From contig JAYQTS010000002.1 of the NCBI GenBank assembly GCA_038147755.1, positions 62,001-126,000 on the forward strand: DNA of 64,000 nt. Reading direction: 5' to 3'. The position numbers were made by a program, and so were the translations under genes. The notes beneath the pieces are model-generated. The model searched no databases and was not told the DNA's origin. It saw nothing but the letters and a program-made list of their open reading frames with translations. This DNA comes from UBA5951 sp012269555 (GTDB lineage: Bacteria; Pseudomonadota; Alphaproteobacteria; Puniceispirillales; Puniceispirillaceae). The number at the start of each line of letters is the position of its first letter. Within the stretch, counting starts at the first letter, position 1. Below are positions 31,524-41,643 of this stretch, in pieces.

Positions 31524-32610
31524 CTATCTCAATTTCAGGGTTGAAAGGCTGATTAAGGCAAGAACTACAGAAATAATCCAGAATCTGATTACAATTGTTG
31601 GTTCAGCCCAACCTTTCTTTTCAAAATGGTGATGAAGTGGTGCCATAAGGAATATTCGTTTCCCAAATAAACGAAAACAGGCAACCTGTAAAACAACAGA
31701 AATAGTCTCAACAACGAATAGTCCACCAGCGATGGCGAGTACAAATTCATGTCGTGTTGCGACCCAAAAAGCTCCAAGTGCCCCTCCTAATGCCAATGAA
31801 CCCGCATCTCCCATGAATACTTTAGCAGGTGGCGCATTAAACCATAAGAAACCAAGACTTGCCCCTATAAGAGCACCGCACAAGGTTGCGAGGTCTCCCA
31901 CTCCTGGGATGTAACTGATCTGCAAATAGGACGCAAAATTAATATTTCCAGAAAGATAAGAAAATAGCACAAAACAGGAGGCAACTATCATTACAGGTAC
32001 AGTTGCTAAACCATCGAGCCCATCCGTTAAATTCACTGAATGCGAGGCACCTATAATTACAAAGCTTGAAAAAAGAATATAAAATAAACCAAGTGGGAGA
32101 ATTTGCTCTTTTAAAAAATGGTAAAGCAACACTGTAACGCAACTCATCTGGTGATAGCTCTATAAAAACCATACTAACAAATATGCAGATTATTAGTTGA
32201 ATAATTAACTTTCGCTTCCCACTTAATCCTTTACTGGTATTCCTATTTAATTTCATCCAGTCATCAACAAGGCCGATGGAACCAAAAGTTATAATTATCG
32301 TTAAAACTGGCCAGAGGTAGGGGTTTCTAAGTGGTACCCATAAAAGAGAAGAAATCACAAGACTACATAATATTAGTAGTCCGCCCATTGTTGGTGTGCC
32401 CTTTTTAACAAAATGTGTTTCGGGTCCATCATCTCTTATAGGCTGACCTTCTGACTGTCTCTGTTTTAACCAATTTATAAACGGAGCTCCGAGAATTAAA
32501 GATATCAGAAGGGCTGTTAGAATGGCACCACCTGTTCTAAAAGTGATATAGTTGAAAAGATTAAATATCTGGTGTTCGGCACTCAATGGTGCAAGCAAAT
32601 CAGACAACAT
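31524..32610 (-). CDS. mraY: Phospho-MurNAc-pentapeptide transferase MraY, one-base frameshift
   Basis: MraY transfers phospho-MurNAc-pentapeptide to undecaprenyl phosphate, giving lipid I at the inner membrane. The N-terminal frame (ATG 32610) holds TPTMGGLLI and LVDDWMKL. The C-terminal frame holds NLTDGLDGLA, FMGDAGSLALGGALG and the HHHFE motif (APLHHHFEKKGW). They join at the T/A run near 32113-32120: removing one T gives LPFLKEQILPLGLFYI, matching the family. With that correction the protein is 361 residues and ten helices can be traced. The start overlaps the end of murF. Confidence 0.92.
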
Positions 32611-34020
32611 TTTGCATCTCCTTATTATGAAGAGATTTTAGATGCTCTACAAGAAGATGAGCGCCAGAGCCGTGTGAGCCTTTATGAGGATTAAATCAGC
32701 GTCTATTATGTTCGGAATTAAAGCTATTTTAGCTTCTTCCACATTTGAATATGCATAAACATTCGTAAAAGGTTGAAGAGATTTTTTAATTTTACTCATT
32801 TCAGTACCCACTAAAATTACTGAACATGGGCGCGCACTCACAATATAAGGCACTATAGACAAATGCATTTCATTGCTAAACTCGCACAATTCAAGCATAT
32901 CCGTGAGAATTACAATTTTATTTCTTTCTGGCCGAGTGGTAAAATCCTCCAGTGCTGCTATGACTGAAGATGGGGAAGCATTATACGCATCATCAATAAT
33001 AACAGTTGTAAAATCCTTGGTTACTAATTTGGTCTCAGCACCTCTTCCAGCCAAAGCTGTTTGTGTTTTTAAGCTATCGCATGCGGTATTTATATCGACA
33101 CCCATAAAGTGACAAGCCGCAATTACAGAAAGAGCATTAGTTGCCCAATGTTCTGCCCGCATTCCAATACTTATTTCATAAATCTTGTCTAAAATTTTGA
33201 ATGAAATTATTCTCTTGGTGGTAGAGCCGCGTGTTTCTTTGACATGACTTGAGATTAGCTGGATAGTGCTTTCTGAGTTTCTCCCAAAGCTAATGATGTT
33301 ATTAATTTTTGCTTCTATAGCAGCTTTCTCTAAAATAGAATATTGCTCATCGTCTCGAGGTAGTATTATGCAACCATTTACACTTATGCCAGCACAGATG
33401 GTGGCCTTTTCATTTGCAACTTCTTTTAAAGATCTTAATTGGCCAATGTGAGATTCAGATATTTTAGTTATAATTGCAATATTTGGCTTAACTAGGGAGC
33501 TTAGTGGTGCTATTTCTCCCTTATGGTTCATACCTATTTCGGTAATTAAATAGGAAATTGAAGGTGGCATTGATAATATCGTTAGAGGCACACCTAGATG
33601 ATTATTATAATTGCCTTGATTTGCGTGCGTTGTGCCAAATTGCCTTAGACATGTTGCTAACATTTCTTTTGTGCCGGTTTTCCCAACAGAGCCCGTTATC
33701 GCTATTTTTAAAGCATTAGTTTCTTCTATGAATGCAGTTGCTAATCTATAAAGCGCATCCTTAGTTGACTTGACAACTAGCTGTGGTACCTGCGCAACAT
33801 TTATAGGCCTTTCAACAATTGCTGCAGCAGGAGCGCTTAATCCTTTTACGAAATCATGGCCATCTCTATTAGTCCCATTTATAGCAATAAATAGTTCGTT
33901 TGCGTCGATTTGATTGGTATTTATTTCAACCCTTTTGAAATGGTTAGAAGGAGCCTGACCAAGATGCCAGTAACCGCAGCAGATAGCAGCTAAATCCCAA
34001 GGGTTTAATGATGACATCAT
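32600..34020 (-). CDS. murF: UDP-MurNAc-tripeptide--D-alanyl-D-alanine ligase MurF, frameshifted at C-terminus
   Basis: MurF adds the D-Ala-D-Ala dipeptide to the UDP-MurNAc-tripeptide. It has the P-loop KIAITGSVGKTGTKEML, the GNYNNHLGVPLTIL segment, EIGMNHKGEI and DDAYNASPSSVIAAL. The open frame ends at 32647 as LIKAHTALALIF. One added A near 32682 turns this into LIKGSHGSGAHLLVEHLK, the conserved KGSRG-like ending, which stops at 32600 inside the mraY start. The restored length is about 473 residues. It overlaps murE by 4 bp. Confidence 0.92.
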
Positions 34021-35513
34021 TTTTTAGCCTCTGATCTTAAAATGGTTTCACGTAGACGCATTACGCTATTTCTGGCAACAACAGCATCATTAAAAGGTAG
34101 TGTTTCTGAGCCTATCAATTGCAGATTTTCGTGACCTTTTCCTGCAATTAGCAGACTATCAGAGTGTTGTAATTGGTTGATTGCAAATTCTATTGCTTCA
34201 TCCCTATTAGCTATTTGTATTGCATCAGGGCAACCAGCTAAAATATCTCTTCTTATTTTACTTGCAGACTCATTTCTGGGATTGTCATCAGTAATTATTA
34301 TAGAATCTGCTATTTTCTCTGCTACTTTGCCCATTTGACTACGCTTTCCTCTATCTCGTTCACCACCGCATCCAAATACTACATAAACCTTTCGCTCCGT
34401 CTGGTTTTTTAGTGACATTAGAACTTGCTCGAGTGCATCTGGTGTATGTGCGTAATCAATGACAATTAGTGCGTTCCTCGGGTGTCCATGAATAGGTTGC
34501 ATTCGACCATCAATTGCAGTCAGAAAAGAGATTGTTCTTAGTGTATTTTCGACTGGCAACCCTGATAAATGAGCAGCAATTGCTGCAGCAAGGACATTTT
34601 TGGCTTGAAAAGCTCCCGTCAAGCCAAGAGGGCAGATATATCGGTTATTATCATGGCATACCTCTAATTCTAGTCCATAATTAGTAGGTTTTATTGATTC
34701 AATTCGGAAATCAGCGTCTATATGTTCACCGAATGTTTTAATATTTATTGGCCTATTTTTTAAGTTTTGTATCAGTTTTCTTCCATAGCAGTCATCGATA
34801 TTTATTACTGCCTGACCTCCATCTTGAAGATGGTTTAAAAATAACTTTTCTTTCGACTTAAAATAAGCTTCTGAGTCCTTATGGTAATCAAGGTGGTCTC
34901 TGCCAAGGTTAGTAAAAATAGCTACTTGAAACTTTAAACCAGTCATTCTGTCTTGTTCTAACCCGTGACTAGAAGCTTCGATAGCTGCATAAGAAATATT
35001 ATTTTTACAAAAGATATTTAGAGCGGAGAATAAATACTCTGATGATGGAGTTGTGAGGCCTGAAAAAGGAAGATTAAGTTTAGATGAAGTTCGCACTCCA
35101 AGAGTTCCAAGTGAAACCGCATTCCAAGTATTCCGTTCCCAAATTTGTCTTAAAAATTCTACCGTCGATGTTTTTCCATTAGTGCCTGTAACTCCAACTA
35201 AGAAATTGGGTCTTAATGACCAAAATCTTGCACATGCATTTGCAAATTCTCTCCTTACATTATTTGCTGTTAAGACTGATACAGTTTTTGGAACCTCCAC
35301 ATCTCTTCCATCAGTTAAAACAGCAATAGCCCCTTTTCTAATTGCACTATTAATAAATTTGTGGCCGTCAACTTTTTCTCCGGAGATTGCCACAAATAGT
35401 GAGCCTTGCTGAACGTCTCGAGAGTCACTCGTTAAGTGAGTGATATCTATATTTTTATCCCCCTGAACAATTTTTATAGAATCTGAGAAATTCAATAAAT
35501 TAGTAAGTTGCAT
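34017..35513 (-). CDS. murE: UDP-MurNAc-L-Ala-D-Glu:meso-diaminopimelate ligase MurE
   Basis: MurE adds meso-diaminopimelate to the peptide stem. It shows the P-loop VGVTGTNGKTSTVEFL, EASSHGLEQDRM, the carbamylated-Lys region and the diaminopimelate-specific motif DNPRNES (Gram-negative type), not the DNPA of lysine-adding enzymes. I choose the ATG at 35513, which has GGAGG 6 bp upstream. The frame is open six codons further. The start lies within the last codons of ftsI. The length is 498 residues. Confidence 0.95.
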   Translation of the reverse strand: MQLTNLLNFSDSIKIVQGDKNIDITHLTSDSRDVQQGSLFVAISGEKVDGHKFINSAIRKGAIAVLTDGRDVEVPKTVSVLTANNVRREFANACARFWSLRPNFLVGVTGTNGKTSTVEFLRQIWERNTWNAVSLGTLGVRTSSKLNLPFSGLTTPSSEYLFSALNIFCKNNISYAAIEASSHGLEQDRMTGLKFQVAIFTNLGRDHLDYHKDSEAYFKSKEKLFLNHLQDGGQAVINIDDCYGRKLIQNLKNRPINIKTFGEHIDADFRIESIKPTNYGLELEVCHDNNRYICPLGLTGAFQAKNVLAAAIAAHLSGLPVENTLRTISFLTAIDGRMQPIHGHPRNALIVIDYAHTPDALEQVLMSLKNQTERKVYVVFGCGGERDRGKRSQMGKVAEKIADSIIITDDNPRNESASKIRRDILAGCPDAIQIANRDEAIEFAINQLQHSDSLLIAGKGHENLQLIGSETLPFNDAVVARNSVMRLRETILRSEAKK

Positions 35514-37215
35514 ATACCGCCTCCTGTCCATCTAGCAACATTGGTGGCAGAAGATTCTGGCTATTTTCTGGCTTTGAAATGTCAACAGGATGTACATTTA
35601 AAATTGGCGAAATTTGATTAACAATATCCCTTATTGCGGGCGCAACCACCCAACCGGCAGTAGCATAATTATGAGAATGCTTTTGTTTTACTGGTTCATC
35701 TACCATGATCATGATTAAGTAAGCAGGGTCATTTACTGGGAATGTTGCAACAAAGGAAACTCTGTTTGCATTCCTATTAAAATCTTTATTTTTGATCTTT
35801 TCTGCGGTTCCAGTTTTTCCACCTACAAGGTAACCGTGCGCATCTGCAAAATTTCCTGTACCAAGTTTGTGGCTAACAACAAGTCGCATCATAGAGCGAA
35901 CAGCCTTTGACGTTTGTTTTGAAAAAACTCTTACCTTTTTGATTGCTTCATTTGCATTTCGTTTTAAAAGCGTAGGAGAAATGAAATGACCATCCCCACC
36001 AGCAGCAGCTATCGCAGCCGCTGCCTGCACCATGCTTACAGATAAACCATATCCATAAGACACTGTCATTGCAGTTATGTTTGACCAATCATCTGGGACA
36101 AGTGGCACCCCATTTTCAACAATTTCAAGAGAAGAAGGCTCTAATAGTCCGAGCTGTTTCATATATTTTCTTTGGGTCTTTGGGCCTATCATTTGACTGA
36201 TATGTGCCGACCCTATATTTGAGGACCGAACTAGAATTTCCGCTAGTGTTATTGATCCTTTAATTGGCTTATAATCATTTATAATCTGTCCTGCAACCGG
36301 AATAGGTTTTGAAACATCCACAGTTCTATGCATATCAATAGCACCAGTTTCCAATGCAATGGCTGTATTTAGAACCTTAAATATAGAGCCCATTTCATAC
36401 ACGCCCTTGGTAACTTGATTAAAACGTGCGGCATCAGTGGAAAGCATAATATGGTTTGGATCAAAATCTGGAAGAGAAGTTGCTGCGATAATCTCACCTG
36501 TCTTCATATTAAGAATTAGACCCGCTCCACCTATCGCTTCAAACTTATCGATTTGAGTTTTTAGAGCTTTTCGAAGAATTGTCTGTAAGCCTGTATCAAT
36601 CGAAAGATTAATATTCTCACCAGCGGCCAATTTTCCATTCTGACTTTTTTCTATACCAGCAATACCAATATTATCTCTATCTACAGCCCCAACAATGTGT
36701 GCTGCCTCTGTTCCTTGTGGGTAAATCCGAATAGTAGAGGGTTTAACGTAAATACCTGGTATCCCTAATTGAAGAATAGCGGAATGTCTTTTAGGTGTAA
36801 GTTTCCTGTCTAGCTCCGAAAACCGGCTATTTTTAGTAAGTTTTTCTAAAAGTATTTCTTTGCTCAGATTTGGTAAAAATGGAAGCAACTCCGAAGCAAC
36901 TTGTTCGGGGTTAAATATATGTTTTGGATCTGCATATAAAATATTTATAGGCACGGTGCTTGCTAGAATTCTACCTTTTTGGTCAAAGATAGAGCCTCTC
37001 GTTTTATCATGAATGGTTGAGGGGAGACTCTCGGATGGCGGTAAATTTTTTATTGCAAGGGCTACAGACTGCATACCGATGATGCAAAAAATAAAAAGCA
37101 TTGAAAAGCCAGCGAATATCAACCTATATCCAGCTATTTTTCTTGATTTTGCGGGTTCAGGATGGGCTGGCCATAGAAGACGTGCACAAAATTTTAGAGC
37201 CCTAATATACCACAT
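35500..37215 (-). CDS. ftsI: Septal peptidoglycan transpeptidase FtsI (PBP3)
   Basis: FtsI cross-links septal peptidoglycan together with FtsW. A short cytosolic tail and one membrane anchor (about residues 30-50, LIFAGFSMLFIFCIIG) precede the pedestal domain (RGSIFDQKGRILAST). The transpeptidase domain has SxxK in MGSIFKVLN, SxN in SSNIG and KTGTAEK. I choose ATG 37215 (MWYIRALK) with GAGG upstream, because the open frame from 37236 lies inside ftsL. The start overlaps the ftsL stop by 14 bp, and it is 571 residues long. Confidence 0.95.
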   Translation of the reverse strand: MWYIRALKFCARLLWPAHPEPAKSRKIAGYRLIFAGFSMLFIFCIIGMQSVALAIKNLPPSESLPSTIHDKTRGSIFDQKGRILASTVPINILYADPKHIFNPEQVASELLPFLPNLSKEILLEKLTKNSRFSELDRKLTPKRHSAILQLGIPGIYVKPSTIRIYPQGTEAAHIVGAVDRDNIGIAGIEKSQNGKLAAGENINLSIDTGLQTILRKALKTQIDKFEAIGGAGLILNMKTGEIIAATSLPDFDPNHIMLSTDAARFNQVTKGVYEMGSIFKVLNTAIALETGAIDMHRTVDVSKPIPVAGQIINDYKPIKGSITLAEILVRSSNIGSAHISQMIGPKTQRKYMKQLGLLEPSSLEIVENGVPLVPDDWSNITAMTVSYGYGLSVSMVQAAAAIAAAGGDGHFISPTLLKRNANEAIKKVRVFSKQTSKAVRSMMRLVVSHKLGTGNFADAHGYLVGGKTGTAEKIKNKDFNRNANRVSFVATFPVNDPAYLIMIMVDEPVKQKHSHNYATAGWVVAPAIRDIVNQISPILNVHPVDISKPENSQNLLPPMLLDGQEAVYATY

Positions 37216-37528
37216 TTTTGACCTCTGAAACAGCATTGGTTGACGGCATGAGTGCAGCTCGTGCGATTGGTATTGATGTAATTGGCAAGATTCGTTCCGG
37301 TGTAATAGGGCTCATACCCAGTAGTGATTCAGATAATTCAAGCAATCTCTCGGGGCGCGTAAGGAATGTCCACTCTGCCTGAAGAACATAATTATGTTCT
37401 GTTTGGATTTTTATTTCCTCTTCAAGGCGCTTGAGCGTTCGATACTGCTCATCCACACTTAATTTTGCAAAATAAAGACCAGAACCCAGGACTGCTGTAA
37501 TAAGACACGATAAAAGAACAAAGCGCAT
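37202..37528 (-). CDS. ftsL: Cell division protein FtsL
   Basis: This is a 108-residue bitopic protein with an N-terminal membrane segment (residues 3-20) and a coiled coil (about residues 25-55, YRTLKRLEEEIKIQTEHNYVLQAEW). It then has the conserved segment RPERLLELSESLLGMSPITPERI. FtsL forms the FtsQLB complex that activates FtsWI. Sequence similarity across the family is low, so position between rsmH and ftsI carries much of the weight. The start overlaps the rsmH stop by one base. Confidence 0.9.
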   Translation of the reverse strand: MRFVLLSCLITAVLGSGLYFAKLSVDEQYRTLKRLEEEIKIQTEHNYVLQAEWTFLTRPERLLELSESLLGMSPITPERILPITSIPIARAALMPSTNAVSEVKNVVY

Positions 37529-38511
37529 TAGCTTCTCCCGCTTACCATTTCGTGTTTATTGAAAGCCTTTTTCGCAGCTGCTGCAGTTCTGATAGCAATT
37601 CGTAATTTTGCTGAGCGCGCCCGCGGATTTATCTTGATTTCATCTGCTTCTGGAGATATTGGCCTCTGAGGTGAAAGTCTAAATGTTGGCTTTATATCAG
37701 ATTGAAATGGTTGATGCCGTGATGGTTGTGAAGAGAGGCCAGCGCGCTCGCGCATAAATCTTTTTACAATTCTATCCTCTATAGAATGGAAGCTCACAAC
37801 GGCAAGGATTCCACCTTCTTGCAAAATTCGCTCTGATGCTAGCAATGCATCGCATAGCTCATCAATTTCGTTATTTACATATATTCGCAATGCCTGAAAA
37901 GTACGTGTCGCCGGATCACTTTTACCTTTTTGCGCGCGTGGCAATACAGAGCGAACAATTTGGGCAAGTTCAGAAGTTCTTATGAGGGGCTTATGGGCTC
38001 GTCTTGCGCTAATTGCGCGAGCAATTCTTCGGGATGCACGTTCATCACCATAGTTATAGATAATGTTTGCTAATTTGCTCTCTGAAATTGAATTTACAAC
38101 ATCAGCAGCACTTTCGCCTTTTTTAGACATTCTCATGTCTAAAGGCCCATCATATTTAAATGAAAAACCTCTTTCTGCTTCATCAAGTTGAGTTGAGCAC
38201 ACGCCAAGGTCAAACACAATTGCGTCAGGTCTATTAAAGGGCGTGTTCTCGGTAAGGCGTTCAATATTAGAAAATGATCCCTCTAAGATAGTGAATTTGT
38301 TACCAAATTCCTGCATTTTTGCATGTGCTCTCGATATAGCATCAGGGTCCCTGTCTATACCGGCAACAAAGCAATTAGCATGATTAAGGATGGACTTGCT
38401 ATATCCCCCATCACCAAAAGTAGCATCAATAATATAGTCACCATCTTTTGGCGCTAAGGCGGAGATTATTTGGGGCAACATTACCGGATGGTGGAGAGTG
38501 CCCGTATTCAT
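37528..38511 (-). CDS. rsmH: 16S rRNA (cytosine-1402-N4)-methyltransferase RsmH
   Basis: RsmH (MraW) methylates N4 of C1402 in the 16S rRNA decoding site. It shows HHPVMLPQII, SAM motif I DATFGDGGYSKSIL, FDLGVCSTQLDEAERGFSF, DMRM and SFHSIEDRIVKRFM. I use the ATG at 38511, which overlaps the mraZ TGA by one base. A GTG one codon upstream is also open. The length is 327 residues. Confidence 0.95.
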   Translation of the reverse strand: MNTGTLHHPVMLPQIISALAPKDGDYIIDATFGDGGYSKSILNHANCFVAGIDRDPDAISRAHAKMQEFGNKFTILEGSFSNIERLTENTPFNRPDAIVFDLGVCSTQLDEAERGFSFKYDGPLDMRMSKKGESAADVVNSISESKLANIIYNYGDERASRRIARAISARRAHKPLIRTSELAQIVRSVLPRAQKGKSDPATRTFQALRIYVNNEIDELCDALLASERILQEGGILAVVSFHSIEDRIVKRFMRERAGLSSQPSRHQPFQSDIKPTFRLSPQRPISPEADEIKINPRARSAKLRIAIRTAAAAKKAFNKHEMVSGRS

Positions 38512-38978
38512 CACAAATTTCCTTGGCTTGTATTGCGGGAAAATATAAGTTTTGGAATTTTTCCATTTTTAGCACTGTCTCGAGTGAGAGCGTCTCTGGG
38601 GTACCATAACTCAGGATTCCAAATTTCAAATGAACGACCAATTCCTGAGAATAGTGCAATGTTGTCTAGCTCTGCATAATCAATAAAATCTTCTGAAAGT
38701 AAGATTCTACCTTCATTATCAAATTTCATCTCTTGGGCGCTCGATAATATAGTTTGTAAAGTGAGCGATTCCTGAGATAACACGTCCATCTGGTCGATTG
38801 CATCCACAATTTGGTTAATGCGCTCTTCACCACAACCTTCTAAACAGGATTTAGTCAATGATTTGAACAAATATAGAGGCGAATTGCTTCGTTCAAATAC
38901 CAAGCGATATTTTGCAGGAACAGAAAGTCTACCCTTCCTATCAATTTTATTTTCAAATGTGGATAGAAATAAATCCAC
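38511..38978 (-). CDS. mraZ: Transcriptional regulator MraZ
   Basis: MraZ is a DNA-binding repressor at the head of the dcw cluster that forms a ring of swapped-hairpin AbrB-type domains. Two copies of the domain are visible, the first as NKIDRKGRLSVPAKYR and the second as MKFDNEGRILLSEDFIDY. The start is GTG at 38978, with a strong GGAGG 7 bp upstream. The length is 155 residues. Its likely operator, five phased TGGKA repeats, lies 48-92 bp upstream. By analogy with E. coli it should repress its own operon. Confidence 0.94.
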   Translation of the reverse strand: MDLFLSTFENKIDRKGRLSVPAKYRLVFERSNSPLYLFKSLTKSCLEGCGEERINQIVDAIDQMDVLSQESLTLQTILSSAQEMKFDNEGRILLSEDFIDYAELDNIALFSGIGRSFEIWNPELWYPRDALTRDSAKNGKIPKLIFSRNTSQGNL

Positions 38979-39025
38979 TCAATTCCTCCAATATTCTAAA
39001 TTATCCAAAACACAATTTGAAAAAA

Positions 39026-39070
39026 TGGGATTATATGGGATATCATGGGATATGATGGTAGTCAATGGTA
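39026..39070 (-). promoter_or_regulatory. MraZ operator: five TGGKA repeats at 10-bp period
   Basis: On the plus strand TGGGA occurs at 39026, 39036 and 39046, and TGGTA at 39056 and 39066, each followed by a 5-base spacer. E. coli MraZ is known to bind TGGGN direct repeats with 5-base spacers in its own promoter. The array lies 48-92 bp ahead of the mraZ GTG, on the far side of a possible -10 (TAGAAT) near 38996-39001. The repeats read on the strand opposite to mraZ. Confidence 0.8.
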
Positions 39071-39292
39071 TTTTATTGTATTTTCATGGAAAAAAGTGTT
39101 AAAATTCAATTATTTGAATGTAATTTATAAGGAGTGTTATTTAAATTTCTGAATTTAAATAATATTTTTGGTTTGTTTATGATTTGTTCTTTATTTGAAT
39201 ATACAAATGCTGCACTCTGATGAATTTGCAACGTTTTATAGTCAACAAAAAAACAATAAATTAATTTGCAATAATTTTTTTTGGTTAAGGTG

Positions 39293-39676
39293 TTCAGAGA
39301 GCCTGTAAGCCGGGTTCTGTTTGAAGATAACTTCTTTGATAGCTATTCATCTGAACCTTATTGTTACCAACAGGTTTTAGCGATCTACCCGGGCATCTGG
39401 CAGGATCACCAGTGCTATTAAATGCATATGCCCCTATATGATCTTGCTTCGGATGGGGTTTACCCTGACCAGTGTTGTTACCAACACTGCGGTGTGCTCT
39501 TACCACACCATTTCACCCTTACCTTATCTATTCAGCTAAGGCGGTTTTATTTCTGCGGCACTTTCCCTAAGGTCACCCTCGCTGGATGTTATCCAGCATC
39601 CTGATCCTGTGAAGCCCGGACTTTCCTCTCAACTCAAAAATTTTATATAAGTAAAGCAGCTATCTAGCTCTCTGAA
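39293..39676 (-). ncRNA. rnpB: RNase P RNA (class A)
   Basis: RNase P RNA is the catalytic RNA that trims tRNA 5' ends. Read on the minus strand it has the P1 pairing TTCAGAGAGC / GCTCTCTGAA at its two ends, exactly at 39667-39676 and 39293-39302. The conserved GAGGAAAGTCCGGGCT lies near the 5' side. Next come AGGGTGAC, CCGCAGAAATA, AGGGTGAAATGGTG-GTAAGAGCACACC, TGGTAAACCCC-like GTAAACCCCATCC and the 3' AGAACCCGGCTTACAGG. At about 384 nt it is a normal size. Alphaproteobacteria commonly carry rnpB just ahead of mraZ, as here. Confidence 0.95.
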
Positions 39677-39775
39677 CAATTTCGTTTTGGCTTGTTTTAA
39701 AATTAAAATCAAGTTTTATCCAAAATTATAGAAATGTTTAAAAAATTTGAAACTAAATTGGTTAGTAAATTATAA

Positions 39776-41596
39776 TTATACTATCTCTCCAAGTGCTTCC
39801 CGTTTTAATTCAAGCTCAAGCCATTTTTGTTCTTTTGACCCTAGTTGGTGCTTTAACTCCTCAACCTGAAGTGCGCACACTTTATAAGTTTCTGGTTCTT
39901 TATGATAAAAATTCATATCAGATAACTGATTTTCTATTAGCGTGATTTGTTTAGTCAATTTTTCAATTTCTTGAGGTAGTGTTCTTAAAAGATATTTTTC
40001 TTTAAATGTTAATCTTGTTTTTATATTATTTTTAGGTTTAGCATCTGATTTTTTATTCTTTTTTTCGGTTCTCTTTTTTGAATTATATACTCGTTTTTCT
40101 AAGTATTCTGAATATCCACCTGCATGTATTTGTACTTTTCCATCTCCTTCAAATGCTATAATAGAGGTAACGGGTCGATCAATGAAATCACGGTCATGAC
40201 TTACAATCAAAATCGTTCCATCATAGTCTGCTATCACTTCTTGCAAAAGGTCAATTGTTTCCAGATCAAGGTCGTTCGTGGGTTCATCGAGTACAAGAAA
40301 ATTATGCGGTTGCGCAAATATTTTAGCAAGGAGTAACCTATTTTGCTCGCCTCCTGAAAGGCTTTTGACACGCTGAGTCATTTTATAATCATCAAATAAA
40401 AAATCACGAAGATAGCTTGCAACATGTTTTATTTTTCCTGCCACCTCTACTGTATCTCCGCCATCAGGGCATAATATTTTCCAGGGTGTTGCTTCTTGAA
40501 CTAGCTGCACACGTTTTTGATCAAAATAGGCTGGCAATAATCCAATTCCAGATTTTACGTAACCAATGTCTGGTTCTCTTTGACCTAGCAAGGTGCAAAC
40601 CAAAGTTGACTTGCCAACTCCGTTTGGACCTACAATGCCAATCCTATCACGTCTTTTGATTGTTAGGTTTAAATGGTTTACTAGAGTAATTGGAGTTTGA
40701 ATGTTATCTTTAGAGGTTAAAGTAAGGCTTAGATTGCGTGTCTCTAATACAATTTGTCCCCCTGGTTCAGCTTTACCACTTGTTATTCTAAATTCATGCT
40801 CCGTTTTACCAAAATCATTTTGTCTACTCTGCCTTAATGCATCTAGTTCTCTTAACCTTCCCTGATTTCGCTTTCGTCGAGCACTAATTCCTTGGCGAGA
40901 CCATCTTATTTCTTCTGCAATTTTTTTATCAAGTTTTGATAGCCTGACAGACTCTTCTTTTAATATTGTTTCTGACCATTCTTCGAATTCAGAAAACTCT
41001 CCTTCTCTCTTTCTAAGAACGGAGTCATTAATCCAGATAATACTGTTACAAAGAGAGCGCAGAAATGCCCTGTCATGGCTGATGATAACCAACGCGCCTT
41101 GGAATAAAGATAAGCGTGACTCAATCCATTCAATCGTTGGTAGGTCAAGGTGATTAGTTGGCTCATCTAAAAGCAACACATTCGGGCTATTTACCATTGC
41201 AGATGCAAGTGCTAATCTTCGAGCCTCTCCACCTGACAGAGTATCTGTCATACGAGAAGACCTCAAGTCCATCTTCGTTAACATTGCCTCTGCTATATGT
41301 TGTTCCGCTGGATTTTGAAGAAACTGTCCTACATAACTTCCAAGTGTTTGAATGCCTTTGATAATTGGATTTTGTGGCAAATAAGCAACTTTCGCAGCCG
41401 GGGCAACCCATAGGCCACCTTCATCTGGTTCAACTAATCCACTAATCAGTTTCATTAATGTTGATTTGCCTGCACCATTTCTTCCTACAAGGGCAAGTTT
41501 TTCACCCGAATGTAATGATAAATCGACGTGACGAAGTAACCATCTGTCACCCAGATTTACTCCAGCATTGTTCAGATTTATGAGAGGTGTTGACAT
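39776..41596 (-). CDS. uup: ABC-F ATPase of the Uup type
   Basis: This 606-residue protein has two ATP-binding domains and no membrane segments. It shows Walker A GRNGAGKST and GPNGVGKST, signatures LSGGEARRLAL and LSGGEQNRLLL, and Walker B LLLDEPTNHLD and LVLDEPTNDLD. A basic linker lies between the domains. The C-terminal extension (last about 90 residues) is a Lys-rich stretch followed by a coiled coil (LPQEIEKLTKQITLIENQL), as in Uup, which binds DNA and ribosomes and affects tandem-repeat stability. It is the gene next upstream of rnpB, 100 bp away. Confidence 0.88.
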   Translation of the reverse strand: MSTPLINLNNAGVNLGDRWLLRHVDLSLHSGEKLALVGRNGAGKSTLMKLISGLVEPDEGGLWVAPAAKVAYLPQNPIIKGIQTLGSYVGQFLQNPAEQHIAEAMLTKMDLRSSRMTDTLSGGEARRLALASAMVNSPNVLLLDEPTNHLDLPTIEWIESRLSLFQGALVIISHDRAFLRSLCNSIIWINDSVLRKREGEFSEFEEWSETILKEESVRLSKLDKKIAEEIRWSRQGISARRKRNQGRLRELDALRQSRQNDFGKTEHEFRITSGKAEPGGQIVLETRNLSLTLTSKDNIQTPITLVNHLNLTIKRRDRIGIVGPNGVGKSTLVCTLLGQREPDIGYVKSGIGLLPAYFDQKRVQLVQEATPWKILCPDGGDTVEVAGKIKHVASYLRDFLFDDYKMTQRVKSLSGGEQNRLLLAKIFAQPHNFLVLDEPTNDLDLETIDLLQEVIADYDGTILIVSHDRDFIDRPVTSIIAFEGDGKVQIHAGGYSEYLEKRVYNSKKRTEKKNKKSDAKPKNNIKTRLTFKEKYLLRTLPQEIEKLTKQITLIENQLSDMNFYHKEPETYKVCALQVEELKHQLGSKEQKWLELELKREALGEIV

Positions 41597-41643
41597 AACA
41601 ATTTACCCGTTAACCTGATTTTATTAGTTAGAGACTTTCATTT

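Noticed and set aside
39294..39604. Open frames on both strands at 39294-39604
   Set aside because: They lie wholly inside RNase P RNA, whose conserved segments and P1 pairing explain the sequence.
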